From the NCBI RefSeq assembly GCF_002917095.1, contig NZ_PQGA01000009.1:165941-229940 (forward strand): DNA of 64,000 nt, read 5' to 3'. The notes beneath the pieces were generated by a model. The model searched no databases and was not told where the DNA came from. It was given only the letters and a program-made list of their open reading frames with translations. This stretch comes from Paraburkholderia eburnea. Its GTDB lineage: Bacteria; Pseudomonadota; Gammaproteobacteria; Burkholderiales; Burkholderiaceae. The translations under genes and the position numbers were made by a program. Shown one piece after another: positions 25,085-33,278 of this stretch. Positions within the stretch are counted from its first letter, which is position 1. Each line of letters begins with the position of its first letter.

Positions 25085-26008
25085 TTACGCCACGCTCTTC
25101 GACGGCGAGGAATCGTCTGCTGCCTGCACTTCCTGTGCACACTCTTCCATCACTTGCGCAAAAACGCGCTTGGCCGGGGTATCGAGATCGCGCCACGCGA
25201 GCCCGATGCCGGTGCGATGATCGCGCAGATCCAGCGGTCGCGCGACCACCTTGGGCGGCAGCGCCATGGCCGCATGTTGCGGAATCACGCCGATGCCAAG
25301 ACCCGCCGAAATCAGCGCGAGCATGGTCGTGTACTCGCCCAGTTCCGCCGCGATTTCCAGCGAGACGCGTTGCTGGCGAAACGCCACCAGCATCTCGTCA
25401 TACAGGCCCGGCGCGTAGCGGCGCGCCAGCACAAAGGCCGGATGGCCGCGCAGATCGGCGGGGCGGATCTGGGCCTTGCGCGCGAGCGTGTGATGCTCAG
25501 GCACGGCCACCACGAAGCGCTCTTCCATGACGACACGAATCTCCACGCCCGCGCCACTCACCGGCAGACGGATCAGGCCGAAATCGAGCTTGCCGTCGTG
25601 CAGCGCCGCGATCTGCACGGGTGTGGGCATGTCCTTGAGTTCGAGCGCGATCATCGGGTAGCGAGCGTGCATGCGCCGCATCAATTCGGGCAGCAGACGC
25701 GGCAACACCGACGAGACGAAGGCCACGCGCAGCGTGCCGATCTCACCGCGCGCCGAAAGACGCGCCGTCTGCTCTGCGCGCGCGGCCTGATGGAGCGTCG
25801 CGCGCGCCTCGGGCAGAAAGACCGCGCCGGTGTCGCTCAACGCCACGCGATGACGGTCGCGCTCGAACAGGCGCACGCCCAGGTCTGCTTCGAGCGCCTT
25901 GATCTGCATGCTCAGGGCGGGCTGCACGATGCACAGACGCTCGGCGGCGCGCCCGAAATGCAGTTCTTCCGCTAGCGCCACGAAGGCGCGCAAGTGTTTG
26001 AGTTCCAT
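25085..26008 (-). CDS. LysR-family transcriptional regulator
   Basis: A 307-aa LysR protein. The N-terminal helix-turn-helix is MELKHLRAFVALAEELHFGR with AAERLCIVQPALSMQIKALE, and the effector domain follows (about 90-290; GTLRVAFVSSVLPRLLPELM). The frame is open 11 residues further upstream, but MELKHLRAF is the canonical LysR start. It is divergent from the SDR at 26199, and a perfect GTTATCA-N7-TGATAAC dyad between them fits a LysR site. It likely controls the SDR-YncE-AroE-MFS unit. Confidence 0.9.
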   Translation of the reverse strand: MELKHLRAFVALAEELHFGRAAERLCIVQPALSMQIKALEADLGVRLFERDRHRVALSDTGAVFLPEARATLHQAARAEQTARLSARGEIGTLRVAFVSSVLPRLLPELMRRMHARYPMIALELKDMPTPVQIAALHDGKLDFGLIRLPVSGAGVEIRVVMEERFVVAVPEHHTLARKAQIRPADLRGHPAFVLARRYAPGLYDEMLVAFRQQRVSLEIAAELGEYTTMLALISAGLGIGVIPQHAAMALPPKVVARPLDLRDHRTGIGLAWRDLDTPAKRVFAQVMEECAQEVQAADDSSPSKSVA

Positions 26009-26033
26009 GGTGACGGTCGTGAATTTCGGCTCG

Positions 26034-26054
26034 GTTATCACGCTTCATGATAAC
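26034..26054. promoter_or_regulatory. LysR-type operator (T-N11-A dyad)
   Basis: GTTATCA (26034-26040), seven bases, TGATAAC (26048-26054): perfect 7-7-7 inverted repeat containing the ATC-N9-GAT core of LysR sites. It is 26 bp upstream of the LysR start and 145 bp from the divergent SDR. Confidence 0.65.
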
Positions 26055-26198
26055 AAGGTCACGAAAGACTATTGGCGCAAGCGCCCAGAATACGGTCAAC
26101 TGCCGAGGAATACACCGAAGCCACGCGCAACGCGAGGCTGGCGGTAACGGGCTGTAGTCTGAAGCCGCCCGCCCGGCAGCCGCGCGACGCACACGACA

Positions 26199-26975
26199 AT
26201 GACGAACGAGACACTCCGCCTGTTCGGCCTGCACGGCCGCCGCGCTCTGGTAACAGGCTCCGGGCGAGGCATTGGCCTTGCACTCGCCGGCGGCCTCGCG
26301 CGTGCCGGCGCCGCCCTGGTTATCAACGGACGCAATGAAGCGCAGGCCGCCGAAGTGGCCGCTCGTTTGCGCGACGAAGGTTTCGACGCCGATATCGCCG
26401 TGTTTGACGTTGCCGACGCCGACGCAGTCACGCGCTCCATTGATGCCGTCGAGGCGAACCTCGGCCCCATCGACATTCTTGTGAACAACGCCGGCATCCA
26501 GCGCCGCGCGCCACTCGACCAGTTCGCCGCGAGTGACTGGAACGCATTGATGCGCGTGAATCTGGATGGCGTTTTCCATGTTTCGCAGGCCGTCGCGCGC
26601 CATATGCTTGCGCGCAAACGCGGCAAGATCGTCAATATCAGTTCGGTGCAGAGCGCGCTGGCGCGGCCCACCATCGCGCCTTACGCCGCCTCGAAGGGCG
26701 CGCTGCGGATGCTCACACAAGGCATGTGCGCCGATTGGGCGCGCCACGGCATTCAGATCAATGCGCTGGCGCCGGGTTACTTCGCGACCGACCTCAACCG
26801 CGCGCTAGTGGACGATCCCGAGTTCAGCGAGTGGCTATGCAAGCGCACGCCCGCAGGCCGCTGGGGCCGCGTCGAAGAGTTGTGCGGGGCGGCCGTGTTT
26901 CTGGCTTCCGACGCGTCGAACTTCGTGAACGGGCAGACGCTTTTCGTGGACGGTGGACTCACGAGCGTGGTGTGA
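26199..26975 (+). CDS. SDR oxidoreductase, gluconate 5-dehydrogenase-like
   Basis: A 258-aa classical SDR. TGSGRGIG (19-26) binds the nucleotide; NNAG at 96-99, S149, Y162 and K166 form the catalytic set (VNISSVQSALARPTIAPYAASK). The SSVQS-A-L-ARPT-I text is characteristic of gluconate 5-dehydrogenase/IdnO-type enzymes, which interconvert gluconate and 5-ketogluconate. The neighbours (YncE-like, AroE-like, MFS) suggest a carbohydrate-acid substrate, not necessarily gluconate. Confidence 0.83.
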   Translation: MTNETLRLFGLHGRRALVTGSGRGIGLALAGGLARAGAALVINGRNEAQAAEVAARLRDEGFDADIAVFDVADADAVTRSIDAVEANLGPIDILVNNAGIQRRAPLDQFAASDWNALMRVNLDGVFHVSQAVARHMLARKRGKIVNISSVQSALARPTIAPYAASKGALRMLTQGMCADWARHGIQINALAPGYFATDLNRALVDDPEFSEWLCKRTPAGRWGRVEELCGAAVFLASDASNFVNGQTLFVDGGLTSVV

Positions 26976-27003
26976 CGCGACCCCGTAAATCAAGGATCAA
27001 ATA

Positions 27004-28206
27004 ATGAAGTCAACCTCAGGCACTCCTTCTACATCGCTGCGCGTGCTCGCGGGCCTCACGCTTGCGACGGCGTTCGGCGCGGCGGTCCATGCCGCGCAAG
27101 CGGCCGACTGGATCGTCTCCGGCAATGACGGCAAATATCAGCGCGTGGAAGGACGCGACACGTACCTGACGAATCCGCCGCCCGACACGCTCACGCTGCT
27201 CGACGCGAGCTATTTCCCGCCGCAGGTCAAGGCGACGGTGGAAGTCGAAAACGGCATTCAAGGGCCGCCGCAGGCCGTGGCCGTGACGCCGGACGGCGCG
27301 CTCGCTTTGGTGGCCGCGCCCACGCGTTACGACGAAGCGGCGAAGAAACTCGTCATGGACCCTTTCCTGCAAGTGGTCGATCTGCACGCCACGCCGCCTG
27401 CTGTCACGCGTGTCGATCTGGGTATGCATCCTCAAGGCATCGCGATCGATCGCAGCGGGCATCTGGCGCTCGTGACCGGCGTGGATGGCCGCGTGGCGGT
27501 GGTGCAGATCGATGGTAATAGCGCCAGGATCGTCGACTGGCTCAAGCTCGGCGAAAAGCGTCTTGCGGGCGTGAGCTTCACGCACGATGGCCGGCATGCG
27601 CTGGTGTCGCTGCGCGACGAGCAGGGCGTGGCCGTGCTGGACGTGAACGATGGTCACGTGAGCGACACGGGCGTGCGCCTTTCGTCGGGCGTGGCGCCGT
27701 ACACCATCGACGTATCGAGCGACGGCAAATGGGCCGTGGTGAGCGACGTGGGCCTGGCGGGCCTGCCCAACTATGCCGGCAAACTGGCGGGCGACGCGGA
27801 CGCCATCACGCTTATCGACGTCTCGCACGAGCCGTTCCGCGCGGTGCAGCATCTCACGGTGCCGTCGCTGCCCGAGGGCGTGGCCATTTCACCCGATGGC
27901 CGCTGGATCGGCGTGCAGGCGATGGACGGTTCGAACCTCACCCCGGACAACCCGGGCCGCCATGCGCGCGGCAAGGTCGTGCTGTTCGAGATCCGCAACG
28001 GCGTGGCGCATCAGGTTTCTGAAGCGCCGGGAGGCGAGGCCGCGCAAGGCATCGTCTTCACGGCGGACAGCAAATATCTGATCGTGCAGTTCAACGTCGA
28101 GCATCAGTTGGCGCTCTACGCGGTCAACGGCGGTCACTTGCGCGACACCGGCAGGCGTATCGAGATCAAGGGCGGCCCGTCCTCGTTGCGCACGACGCCG
28201 CGATAA
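27004..28206 (+). CDS. YncE-like periplasmic beta-propeller protein
   Basis: A 400-aa exported protein. The signal peptide (about 1-34, ending AAQAA) is followed by repeated blades with PQAVAVTPDGALALVA, PQGIAIDRSGHLALVTG, PEGVAISPDGRWIGVQ and AAQGIVFTADSKYLIVQ motifs, as in YncE/YVTN seven-bladed propellers. Such proteins bind ligands or act as accessory proteins or lactonases; no catalytic residues can be assigned. It lies 28 bp after the SDR stop, in the same unit. Confidence 0.78.
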   Translation: MKSTSGTPSTSLRVLAGLTLATAFGAAVHAAQAADWIVSGNDGKYQRVEGRDTYLTNPPPDTLTLLDASYFPPQVKATVEVENGIQGPPQAVAVTPDGALALVAAPTRYDEAAKKLVMDPFLQVVDLHATPPAVTRVDLGMHPQGIAIDRSGHLALVTGVDGRVAVVQIDGNSARIVDWLKLGEKRLAGVSFTHDGRHALVSLRDEQGVAVLDVNDGHVSDTGVRLSSGVAPYTIDVSSDGKWAVVSDVGLAGLPNYAGKLAGDADAITLIDVSHEPFRAVQHLTVPSLPEGVAISPDGRWIGVQAMDGSNLTPDNPGRHARGKVVLFEIRNGVAHQVSEAPGGEAAQGIVFTADSKYLIVQFNVEHQLALYAVNGGHLRDTGRRIEIKGGPSSLRTTPR

Positions 28207-28271
28207 ATAAGCAAAAAAATAACAATCAAGATAACTAACTTCTAGCCATTCCGATTCTCATACTGTCGATC

Positions 28272-29099
28272 ATGCCTCATTCGATACCTACGCTTTGCGG
28301 CTCGCTCGCGGGCCAGCCGTTCACCTTCAACGTCAAGGTGCACAACGCCGCCTATCGCGAACTGGGCCTCGACTACACCTTCGTGAGCTTTGGCGTCGAG
28401 GACGCGCCGCTGGCGGTCCAGGCCATCCGCACGCTCGGCATTCGCGGCATGAACGTGACGATGCCGCACAAGCAGGCCGTGATTCCCTATCTGGACGCGC
28501 TTGACGAGACGGCACGCGAGATCGGTGCGGTGAATACCATCGATAATCGATCGGGACAACTGACTGGTTACAACACCGATTGCGTGGGCGCGGTGCGCGC
28601 GCTCGAAGAAGTCACCACCTTGCCCGGCAAACGTATCGCCCTGCTGGGCGCGGGCGGCGCGGCACGCGCGATCGCGTGGGGCGCACGCCGGGCCGGTGCG
28701 AGCGTGACCGTGTTCAATCGCACGGCCGAACGCGGCCGCGCGTTGGCCGAGGATTTCGGGCTGCGCTTTGGCGGGGCGCTGGCGGACTTCGATCCGCACG
28801 CGTTCGACGGGGTGGTCAACGCAACGGCCGCGGGTTTTCGCGCGCCCGATGCGAGCCCGTTGACGCCGCATCAGCTCGCATCGCATCTCTTCGTGATGGA
28901 CGCGGCGTTTTTGCCGGTGCGCACGCGCCTGATTCGCGACGCCGACGAAGCGGGCTGCGCGAGCGTCGACGGCACGCGCATGCTGCTGCATCAATTCTGC
29001 GGGCAGATCGAGCTTTATACCGATCAACCCGCACCGTTCGAAGCCATGCGTACGGCGCTGCTCGACGAGATCGAGCGCGTGACACGCAACGCCGCGTAG
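28272..29099 (+). CDS. Shikimate dehydrogenase-family protein with altered substrate motif
   Basis: A 275-aa AroE-like enzyme. The catalytic region NVTMPHKQAV (Lys near 68) and GYNTDCVGA (Asp) are intact, AVNTI is present and the NADP domain has LLGAGGAARAI. But the usual N-terminal HSxSP motif, whose two serines hold the shikimate carboxylate, reads GQPFTFNVKVHN here, so the substrate is probably not shikimate. It resembles shikimate-dehydrogenase-like paralogs found in catabolic clusters rather than housekeeping aroE. It is followed by an MFS transporter, possibly for the same compound. Confidence 0.82.
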   Translation: MPHSIPTLCGSLAGQPFTFNVKVHNAAYRELGLDYTFVSFGVEDAPLAVQAIRTLGIRGMNVTMPHKQAVIPYLDALDETAREIGAVNTIDNRSGQLTGYNTDCVGAVRALEEVTTLPGKRIALLGAGGAARAIAWGARRAGASVTVFNRTAERGRALAEDFGLRFGGALADFDPHAFDGVVNATAAGFRAPDASPLTPHQLASHLFVMDAAFLPVRTRLIRDADEAGCASVDGTRMLLHQFCGQIELYTDQPAPFEAMRTALLDEIERVTRNAA

Positions 29100-29200
29100 C
29101 CGGTTCACGTGTCCGGTAGCCCGCGTCAGACGGGCGCTGGAGGGGCAAGCCAATAACGGCGCCGCCTGCATGCACAGGAGTTGAAATGGAAGGAGACGAC

Positions 29201-30607
29201 ATGAAGCAGCAATCGATTGCCATTAGCGCCGCCGCGCCGCGTGCAGATGAACGCACCCGCGAACATACCGGCGCCGATGCCGCGCAGGCGAAGGTGACCT
29301 CGGCGGACCTCTACCGCGCAGCCTGGGCCGCCTCGATCGGCAGCGCGCTGGAGTACTACGACTTCGCGCTCTACAACCTGGCTTCCGCGCTGATCTTCGG
29401 CCCGTTGTTCTTTCCGTCGAGTGATCCCGCGCTGGGGCTGATCGCGAGCTTCGGCGCGTATTTCATCGGCTTCGCGATCCGGCCCGTGGGCGGCATCCTG
29501 TTCGGCGCGCTGGGCGATCGCTATGGGCGCAAGTTCGTGCTGATGGCCACCATCCTGCTGATGGGCGTGGCGAGCACGCTGATCGGCGTGCTGCCGACCT
29601 ACGCGAGCGTGGGCATCTGGGCGCCGATCCTGCTGGTCGGCTGCCGCCTGCTGCAAGGCCTGGGCGCCGGCGCGGAGCAGGCTGGCGCCGCCGTGCTGAT
29701 GGCCGAATTCGCGCCGCCCCGACGGCGCGGTTATTTCGCGGCGCTGCCGTTCATGGGCGTGCTGCTGGGCACCGTAATGGCTGCGGCCATCTACTTCGCC
29801 CTCGTGCGCGTCGAGGATCTCTCGCAGACGCAGCTCTGGCGCGTGCCTTTCCTGCTGAGCGCCGTCATCATCGCGGTGGCCGTATGGATCCGGCTGCGTC
29901 TGCGCGAATCGCCGTCATTCGCGCGGCTTGAGGCGCGCAAACAGATCAAGGAAAGCCCGCTGCGTCATCTGCTGCGCAGCTCGAAACCGACCGTGCTGAA
30001 GGTGATCGGCCTGCGTATGGCCGAGAACGGCGGATCGTCGATCTATCAGTCGCTTGCGATCAGCTATATCGCCACGGCGACGGGGCTAAAAGGGCAGATC
30101 GGGCCGCTCGCGCTGCTGTTCGCGGGGGCCTCCGGTGCGATCGTGATTCCACTGGCAGGACTGCTTAGCGATCGTATCGGGCGGGTGCATACGTACCGTA
30201 TTTTCGCGGTCTATCAGCTGCTTCTGGCGTTTCCTACGTGGTGGGTGCTCAGTCTCGGCAACGCCACGGCCAGCATCGTCATGCTGTGCGTGACGCTCGC
30301 CGGTGTCTGGGGCATGTTCGCTACGCAAGGCGCGCTGCTGCCGGAACTGTTCGGCGCGCAGCATCGCTATGCAGGCGTGGCGGTGGGGCGGGAGTTGTCG
30401 GCGGTGGTGGCGGGCGGCATCGCTCCGCTCGTGGGGGCGTCGATCATCGCCTGGGCGACGACGCACTGGGGTGCGGGGCACGGCACCGTTCTCGCGTGGA
30501 TTCCGCTCGCAAGTTATGTGGCAGTGCTAAGTCTGGTCGGCGTGGTGACGACATTCCATATCCCCGAAACACGCGGACGCAATCTCGACGATCTTAACGA
30601 CGCCTGA
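29201..30607 (+). CDS. MFS metabolite:H+ symporter
   Basis: A 468-aa inner-membrane transporter with 12 predicted helices. It carries the ALEYYDFALYNLAS first-helix motif and GDRYGRKFVLM loop typical of the metabolite:H+ symporter branch (ShiA, ProP, citrate/dicarboxylate carriers). The start at 29201 follows AAGGAGACGAC. Its position after the AroE-like gene suggests uptake of a cyclic or carbohydrate acid, which is inference. It ends at a good intrinsic terminator. Confidence 0.87.
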   Translation: MKQQSIAISAAAPRADERTREHTGADAAQAKVTSADLYRAAWAASIGSALEYYDFALYNLASALIFGPLFFPSSDPALGLIASFGAYFIGFAIRPVGGILFGALGDRYGRKFVLMATILLMGVASTLIGVLPTYASVGIWAPILLVGCRLLQGLGAGAEQAGAAVLMAEFAPPRRRGYFAALPFMGVLLGTVMAAAIYFALVRVEDLSQTQLWRVPFLLSAVIIAVAVWIRLRLRESPSFARLEARKQIKESPLRHLLRSSKPTVLKVIGLRMAENGGSSIYQSLAISYIATATGLKGQIGPLALLFAGASGAIVIPLAGLLSDRIGRVHTYRIFAVYQLLLAFPTWWVLSLGNATASIVMLCVTLAGVWGMFATQGALLPELFGAQHRYAGVAVGRELSAVVAGGIAPLVGASIIAWATTHWGAGHGTVLAWIPLASYVAVLSLVGVVTTFHIPETRGRNLDDLNDA

Positions 30608-30639
30608 AATTCGCGCTGGCGTTCCCATTACGTCGTACG

Positions 30640-30666
30640 ACGGCGGCCATCGAGGCCGCCGTTTTT
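30640..30666 (+). terminator. Intrinsic terminator after the MFS gene
   Basis: ACGGCGGCC (30640-30648), a five-base loop ATCGA and GGCCGCCGT (30654-30662), with five T at 30662-30666. A strong stem directly followed by T residues ends the SDR-to-MFS unit. Confidence 0.85.
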
Positions 30667-30777
30667 CATTTCTCACGTGCGCTCGCGCGTGTTCGATTCC
30701 CTTTCCATTCCGTCGAATCTGTCCCCTTAAAATTCTTCACGTGGAGATTTATTGCAAATTCTGCAATTCTGCTGTGC

Positions 30778-30807
30778 TTGACGATTCAATGGAACCGGTT
30801 CCATAAT
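30778..30807 (+). promoter_or_regulatory. Promoter with LacI-type operator before the FAD sugar dehydrogenase operon
   Basis: TTGACG (30778-30783) and CATAAT (30802-30807) are separated by 18 bp. The perfect 16-bp palindrome ATGGAACCGGTTCCAT (30789-30804) fills the spacer and overlaps the -10. A central CG and TGGAACCGGTTCCA core fit LacI/GalR-family operators, so bound repressor would block polymerase. No LacI gene is in this window. Confidence 0.65.
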
Positions 30808-30946
30808 TCGCGCCACGTCGGGTCGTCGCACGTCCTCGGCCGTGAACGGCCCGGTCGGAGCGGATTCGCGCTCGATCGGGGTCTTGCTGGAGTAGCGCCA
30901 CATGGCGTCGGGCCATGCGCGCAGAGCCGCGTAATCATTCAGAAAA

Positions 30947-31597
30947 ATGCAAAAGATCAACCCGCAACACGCTGGCGATGCTGCCCGCGGCGCGCAGGAA
31001 GCACCTTCCAGCGTCAGGCGTCGCACCGTGCTCAAAACGCTAGTGGCAGCCCTCACGCACGCCGGCTTTCTCGCTGTGGCGCCACGCGCCTTCGCGGGCG
31101 CGCCGTTCACCGCCCAGGATTTCGTCGCGGTTTCTCAGGCACTCACCGGGCACCGGAATCTGGACGCGGGCATCGGCGCGCGGCTCTTCAGCGCGCTCAG
31201 CGGCGCCGACCGTGGCTTCGCGGCACGCGGCGCCGAACTGGCGAAGCGCATCCGGCCAGGCCAGACGCCGCAGCAACTGCTCGCGGCCGCCGACGAAGCG
31301 AATCTGCGCGACACCGCGCTCGCCATCGTCACGGCCTGGTACACGGGCACCGTGGGCCACGGCACGAAAGCCGTGATGGTGACCTACGCGAACGCGCTTA
31401 TGTACGGCACGGTCGGCGACGGCATGAGTCCGCCCACCTACTGCGCGAACGGACCACTCTGGTGGATTGCGGAACCGCCGCCCGCCGACGTCACCTCGCC
31501 CGCCGTTGCCGCAGCCGCACGCCGCGCAAAAGCGCCAACACAAGCGCCAAAACAAGCGGCAACGCAAGCCGCAACACCCGCCCACCGATCCGCCTGA
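30947..31597 (+). CDS. Small (gamma) subunit of membrane-bound FAD sugar dehydrogenase
   Basis: A 216-aa exported protein. It begins with a Tat-like signal, VRRRTVLKTLVAALTHAGF, and continues with the sorbitol-dehydrogenase small-subunit type sequence (AWYTGTVGHGTKAVMVTYAN, SPPTYCANGPLWW). In Burkholderia FAD-glucose dehydrogenase, the gamma subunit acts as a hitch-hiker chaperone carrying the flavoprotein through the Tat system. It heads the gamma-alpha-cytochrome operon, 28 bp before the alpha gene. The C-terminal Ala/Lys/Gln-rich tail (170-216) is unusually long. Confidence 0.88.
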   Translation: MQKINPQHAGDAARGAQEAPSSVRRRTVLKTLVAALTHAGFLAVAPRAFAGAPFTAQDFVAVSQALTGHRNLDAGIGARLFSALSGADRGFAARGAELAKRIRPGQTPQQLLAAADEANLRDTALAIVTAWYTGTVGHGTKAVMVTYANALMYGTVGDGMSPPTYCANGPLWWIAEPPPADVTSPAVAAAARRAKAPTQAPKQAATQAATPAHRSA

Positions 31598-31625
31598 GAG
31601 TCCGCGCAGGGACTCGCCCCCACAC

Positions 31626-33275
31626 ATGAAAACACCCGTATTTGAAGCAAATGGCGATGTCACGGCCGATGTCGTGATCGTCGGTTCCGGCGTGGTCGGC
31701 GCGTTGATTGCCGATCAACTCGTGAGCGAAGGCCATTCCGTGCTGATGCTCGAAGCCGGCCTGCGCATCGAGCGCGCCCAGGCCGTCGAGAACTGGCGCA
31801 ACATGCCGTTCGACAACCGCGTCGGCTCCGATTTTCAGGGCCTCTATCCGCAGGCCGAGCACGCGCCCGCGCCGCTGTACTTCCCGAAGAACGACTACGT
31901 GGGCCTGAGCGGGCCGGACGGCAACAGCTTCCAGCAGGGCTATCTGCGCACGGTGGGCGGCACGACCTGGCACTGGGCCGCCTCGTGCTGGCGTCATCTG
32001 CCGGTGGACTTCCGCATGCAATCGACTTATGGCGTAGGCCGCGACTGGCCGATCGCCTACGCGGAACTCGAGCCGTACTACTGCCGCGCCGAGGAAGAAC
32101 TGGGTGTGGCCGGCCCGAACGATCCGTCGATGCAGTCGCCAACCGAGCGCAGCCGCCCCTATCCGATGGACATGGTCCCGTGGGGCCACGGCGACAAGCG
32201 TTTCGCCGAAATCGTCAATGCTCACGGCTATCACTCGATTCCGATTCCGCAGGCACGCAGCACGCGTCCGTGGAACGGCCGCCCGACTTGTTGCGGCAAC
32301 AACAATTGCCAGCCGATCTGCCCGATCGGCGCGATGTACAACGGCATCCATCATGTCCAGCGCGCGGAGCACAAGGGCGCGCATGTGCTTGCGGAATCGG
32401 TGGTCTATCGCATCGACACCGATGCGAATAACCGCATCACGGCGGTGCACTGGTACGACAAGGCGCACAAGTCGCACAAGGCCAGCGGCAAGCGCTTCGT
32501 GCTGGCCTGTAACGGCATCGAAACGCCTCGCCTGCTGCTGCTCGCCGCCAACGAACGCAATCCCAACGGCATGGCGAACTCGTCGGATCAGGTGGGCCGC
32601 AACATGATGGACCACTCGGGCTTTCACTGCACCTTCCTCGCCAACGAACCAATGTGGCTGGGCCGTGGCCCTGCGCAAAGCAGCTGTATCGTCGGCCCGC
32701 GCGACGGCGACTTCCGTGGCCAGTACTCGGCGAACAAGATGATTCTCAACAACATCTCGCGCGTCGGACCGGCTACGCAGCAGGCGCTCAAGCTGGGACT
32801 CATTGGGCGCGAACTCGATGACGAAATCCGCCGCCGCGCGATCTATGGCGTCGATCTCTCGATCAGCCTGGAGCCGCTGCCCGATCCCAACAACCGGCTC
32901 ACGCTGAGCAAGACGCGCATGGACCCGCATGGCCTTGCGTGTCCGGATATCCACTATGACGTGGGCGATTACGTGCGCAAGGGCGCCGAGGCGGCGCACA
33001 AGCAACTCGAACACATCGGCAGCCTGTTCAATGCGGTGGAATTCAACATCACGACCTCGCTCAACGCGAACAACCACATCATGGGCGGCACCATCATGGG
33101 TGCGAGCGCGAAGGACTCGGTCGTCGACGGCGACTGCCGCGCGCACGATCACGACAACCTCTGGCTGCCGGGCGGCGGCGCGATGCCATCGGCTTCGGTC
33201 GTGAACACGACGCTGTCGATGGCGGCGCTCGCCCTCAAGGCAGCCGATTCGATCTCGGCCAGCATGAAGGGATGA
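31626..33275 (+). CDS. GMC-type FAD sugar dehydrogenase, catalytic (alpha) subunit
   Basis: A 549-aa flavoprotein. GSGVVG at 20-25 binds FAD. The cluster CCGNNNCQPIC (C222, C223, C228, C232) matches the cysteines that hold the [3Fe-4S] cluster in Burkholderia FAD-GDH. A C-terminal NHIMGGTIMG segment holds the GMC active-site histidine. It has no signal peptide of its own, consistent with co-export with the gamma subunit. It oxidises a sugar or polyol (glucose, sorbitol or gluconate are possibilities) in the periplasm and passes electrons to the cytochrome encoded next. An earlier frame start exists but the ATG at 31626 gives the normal length. Confidence 0.9.
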   Translation: MKTPVFEANGDVTADVVIVGSGVVGALIADQLVSEGHSVLMLEAGLRIERAQAVENWRNMPFDNRVGSDFQGLYPQAEHAPAPLYFPKNDYVGLSGPDGNSFQQGYLRTVGGTTWHWAASCWRHLPVDFRMQSTYGVGRDWPIAYAELEPYYCRAEEELGVAGPNDPSMQSPTERSRPYPMDMVPWGHGDKRFAEIVNAHGYHSIPIPQARSTRPWNGRPTCCGNNNCQPICPIGAMYNGIHHVQRAEHKGAHVLAESVVYRIDTDANNRITAVHWYDKAHKSHKASGKRFVLACNGIETPRLLLLAANERNPNGMANSSDQVGRNMMDHSGFHCTFLANEPMWLGRGPAQSSCIVGPRDGDFRGQYSANKMILNNISRVGPATQQALKLGLIGRELDDEIRRRAIYGVDLSISLEPLPDPNNRLTLSKTRMDPHGLACPDIHYDVGDYVRKGAEAAHKQLEHIGSLFNAVEFNITTSLNANNHIMGGTIMGASAKDSVVDGDCRAHDHDNLWLPGGGAMPSASVVNTTLSMAALALKAADSISASMKG

Positions 33276-33278
33276 GTC

